A DNA stretch of 6,395 nucleotides from Bacteroidales bacterium UBA3382. GTDB lineage: Bacteria; Bacteroidota; Bacteroidia; Bacteroidales; UBA932. Where the stretch lies: NCBI GenBank assembly GCA_002358965.1, contig DEPW01000017.1, positions 1 through 6,395 of the forward strand. Reading direction: 5' to 3'. A program made the position numbers and the translations under genes. Numbering within the stretch: position 1 is the first letter of the stretch; the number at the start of each line of letters is the position of its first letter. The notes beneath the pieces were generated by a model that saw only the letters and a list, made by a program, of their open reading frames with translations, did not search any database and had not been told where the DNA came from. Shown piece by piece: positions 5,074 through 6,395 of this stretch.

Positions 5074-6395
5074 TGTCCTGTCCTCCGTTTAAGCATTTCA
5101 GTAATCTTTCCGGTGAAACGGTCTATATCCCCGGCTCCGAATGTGACAAGTACATCTATGTCCTCGTTTTCAAGGCATTGCATCAGCCTGTCCCGCGTGG
5201 TCAGCAGCTTGTCGGCGATAGTCATCCTGTCGAAGATGATTTCGGAACTTACTCCTGCGAGGGGCAGTTCGCGGGCAGGGTAGATGTCCAGCAGTATCAC
5301 TCTGTCGGCTTTCGAAAGCGCCTCGGCGAAGCCGTCGGCGAAGTCCCTTGTCCTTGTGTACAAGTGAGGCTGGAATACGGCGGTCAGCCGTCTTCCCGGG
5401 AAAATGTCCCGTATGGAGCGGATTGCGGCTTCGAGCTCTTTGGGATGGTGGGCATAGTCGTCGATGTATGCGCATTTTTCAGTGTTGAGGTGTATGTCCA
5501 TCCTTCTCTTTACTCCCGCGAAGCTTGCGAGCGCTTCCCTTACCTTGTCAGGGGCGACTCCGTTGAGGAGGGCGGCGGCCGCCGCCGCTATCCCGTTTTC
5601 GACATTGAGCCTTCCCGGAACTCCGACAGTGCAGTCCTTTACCGTTCCTCCGGGATAGACGAGGTCGAATCCGAAATAGCCTCCCTTCAGGGGCCTGATA
5701 CCGCTTGCGAAGAAATCCGTCGGGGTGCTGTACGAATATCCGTATGCCTTTGCCCCCGAGGAGTATTCGAGCCCTTCCACGCTGTCTTTGATTATGAGGC
5801 AGCGCTTTGTCTGCGAGGCGAATTCCCCGAATGCTTCCCTGACATGGCCGAGGTCGTCGTAGATGTCGAGATGGTCGGCATCCACGGATGTGATAATCGC
5901 CGTGTCGGGAAACAGCTGAAGGAACGAACGGTCGAACTCGTCGGCTTCGGCAACCACTATTCCGCTGTCGGACAGAAGCAGGTTGGTGCCGTAGTTTTTC
6001 GATATTCCGCCGAGGAAGGCGTCGCATCCTATGCCCGAGGACTGGAAGATGTGCCCGAGCATCGTGCTCGTGGTCGTCTTTCCGTGGGTGCCCGCCACGG
6101 CAAGCGTCCTCTTCCCTTTGGCGATTTCGCCCAGTACCTTGGAGCGTTTCAGCATCCTGTATCCGTTTTCGCCGACGAAGACATATTCCTTGTTGTCAGC
6201 CGGTATTGCGGGGGTATAGATGACGAGCGTCCTGTCCCTGTCGGCAGGAACGGCTTCGGGAAGCTCCTCGAAATGCACGGGGATGCCCTCTGCCTCAAGA
6301 GCGGCGGTGATTTCCGACGGCGTCCTGTCGTAACCGCTTACCGCAAGGCCTTTGGCATGGAAGTATCTTGCAATGGCGCTCATCCCGATTCCGCC
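5067..6395 (-). CDS. murC: UDP-N-acetylmuramate--L-alanine ligase (MurC), 5' end outside window
   Basis: MurC is the cytoplasmic ATP-dependent ligase that adds L-alanine to UDP-MurNAc, the first step of the peptidoglycan stem peptide. The window holds its last 442 residues and a TAA stop. The frame stays open to the window edge and reads GGIG directly before the Met at 6383-6381. This is the family's GGIGMSAIARYF nucleotide-binding signature, so that Met is internal and only about 10-15 residues are missing. Counting from the first visible residue, other motifs are the ATP P-loop GTHGKTTT (102-109), EADEFDRSF (150-158), TSVDADHLDIYDD (169-181), GVKRRMDIH (294-302), DDYAHHPKE (312-320), QPHLYTRTRDF (342-352), DIYPARE (370-376) and TFGAGDID (418-425). 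These cover the Rossmann, central ligase and C-terminal domains, with no missing key motif visible. An alanine run (near 270-275) is encoded by a GC-rich palindrome. It is probably cotranscribed with ftsQ, which overlaps its stop. Confidence 0.98.
   Translation of the reverse strand, partial: GGIGMSAIARYFHAKGLAVSGYDRTPSEITAALEAEGIPVHFEELPEAVPADRDRTLVIYTPAIPADNKEYVFVGENGYRMLKRSKVLGEIAKGKRTLAVAGTHGKTTTSTMLGHIFQSSGIGCDAFLGGISKNYGTNLLLSDSGIVVAEADEFDRSFLQLFPDTAIITSVDADHLDIYDDLGHVREAFGEFASQTKRCLIIKDSVEGLEYSSGAKAYGYSYSTPTDFFASGIRPLKGGYFGFDLVYPGGTVKDCTVGVPGRLNVENGIAAAAAALLNGVAPDKVREALASFAGVKRRMDIHLNTEKCAYIDDYAHHPKELEAAIRSIRDIFPGRRLTAVFQPHLYTRTRDFADGFAEALSKADRVILLDIYPARELPLAGVSSEIIFDRMTIADKLLTTRDRLMQCLENEDIDVLVTFGAGDIDRFTGKITEMLKRRTGQC
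5082..5086 (-). promoter_or_regulatory. Shine-Dalgarno-like GGAGG before ftsQ
   Basis: On the minus strand GGAGG ends 8 nt before the ftsQ ATG (5073-5071), inside the last codons of murC. It supports this ATG as the ftsQ start. The three other starts in the window (ftsA, ftsZ, gltX) lack such a motif, as is usual in Bacteroidota, whose ribosomes make little use of Shine-Dalgarno pairing. The match also falls in codons for Arg-Arg-Thr (CGG AGG ACA) of MurC, so it may be chance. Confidence 0.4.

Larger units (their letters stand above)
1..6395 (-). other. Predicted single transcription unit murC-ftsQ-ftsA-ftsZ-gltX
   Basis: All five genes run on the minus strand with junctions of -7, +2, +14 and +15 nt. 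There is no room between them for a terminator or a conventional promoter. I saw no hairpin with a T-run at any junction. The first four genes are the usual distal end of the dcw cluster; gltX is the added member. Internal promoters inside coding sequence, which are common in dcw clusters, cannot be excluded. Both ends of the unit lie outside the window. Confidence 0.75.

Noticed and set aside
5571..5586. 16-bp perfect GC palindrome GGCGGCGGCCGCCGCC
   Set aside because: It lies inside murC and is fully explained by a run of alanine codons (GCG then GCC). It has no loop and no T-run, so it is not a terminator, and nothing suggests a protein-binding site.
6381..6383. ATG at 6383 as the start of murC
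   Set aside because: The frame remains open upstream and reads GGIG, part of the conserved GGIGMSA signature, so this Met is internal and the true start lies outside the window.

Overview
This 6.4 kb window is the downstream part of a division and cell wall (dcw) cluster, followed by a tRNA-charging gene. All genes lie on the minus strand. Read in the direction of transcription (high to low coordinates) they are murC (5' end outside the window), ftsQ, ftsA, ftsZ and gltX (3' end outside the window). The proteins look like those of Bacteroidota, most likely order Bacteroidales. The reasons are the murC-ftsQ-ftsA-ftsZ order, a GluRS of the 'GVRTALYNYL / KLSKRDGDRLGFPVFPL' type without zinc-site cysteines, a poorly conserved FtsQ, and start codons mostly lacking a Shine-Dalgarno sequence. 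The family or genus cannot be fixed from this sequence alone.

Layout: murC fills 6395-5067 (last 442 residues). ftsQ starts inside the murC stop (7-nt overlap) and runs to 4294. ftsA starts 2 nt later and runs to 2819. ftsZ starts after 14 nt and runs to 1515. gltX starts after 15 nt at 1499 and leaves the window at position 1 with 499 residues read. There is no intergenic space above 15 nt. I see no terminator, RNA gene, mobile element, CRISPR array or credible internal promoter, so the block looks like one transcription unit.

The genes act in sequence. MurC makes UDP-MurNAc-L-Ala for peptidoglycan. FtsZ forms the cytokinetic ring, FtsA ties it to the membrane, and FtsQ links it to the periplasmic division machinery. 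GltX charges tRNA-Glu and is a neighbour of convenience or a co-regulated housekeeping gene.

I found no new biological system: this is conserved core genome. Points worth a second look are fine-scale: a charge-segregated FtsA tail encoded by a 41-nt pure purine tract, an altered FtsA nucleotide-binding motif, cysteines in FtsZ loops that normally carry Gly or Ala, eight cysteines in the exported part of FtsQ, and an apparent CxxC-bearing insertion in GltX.
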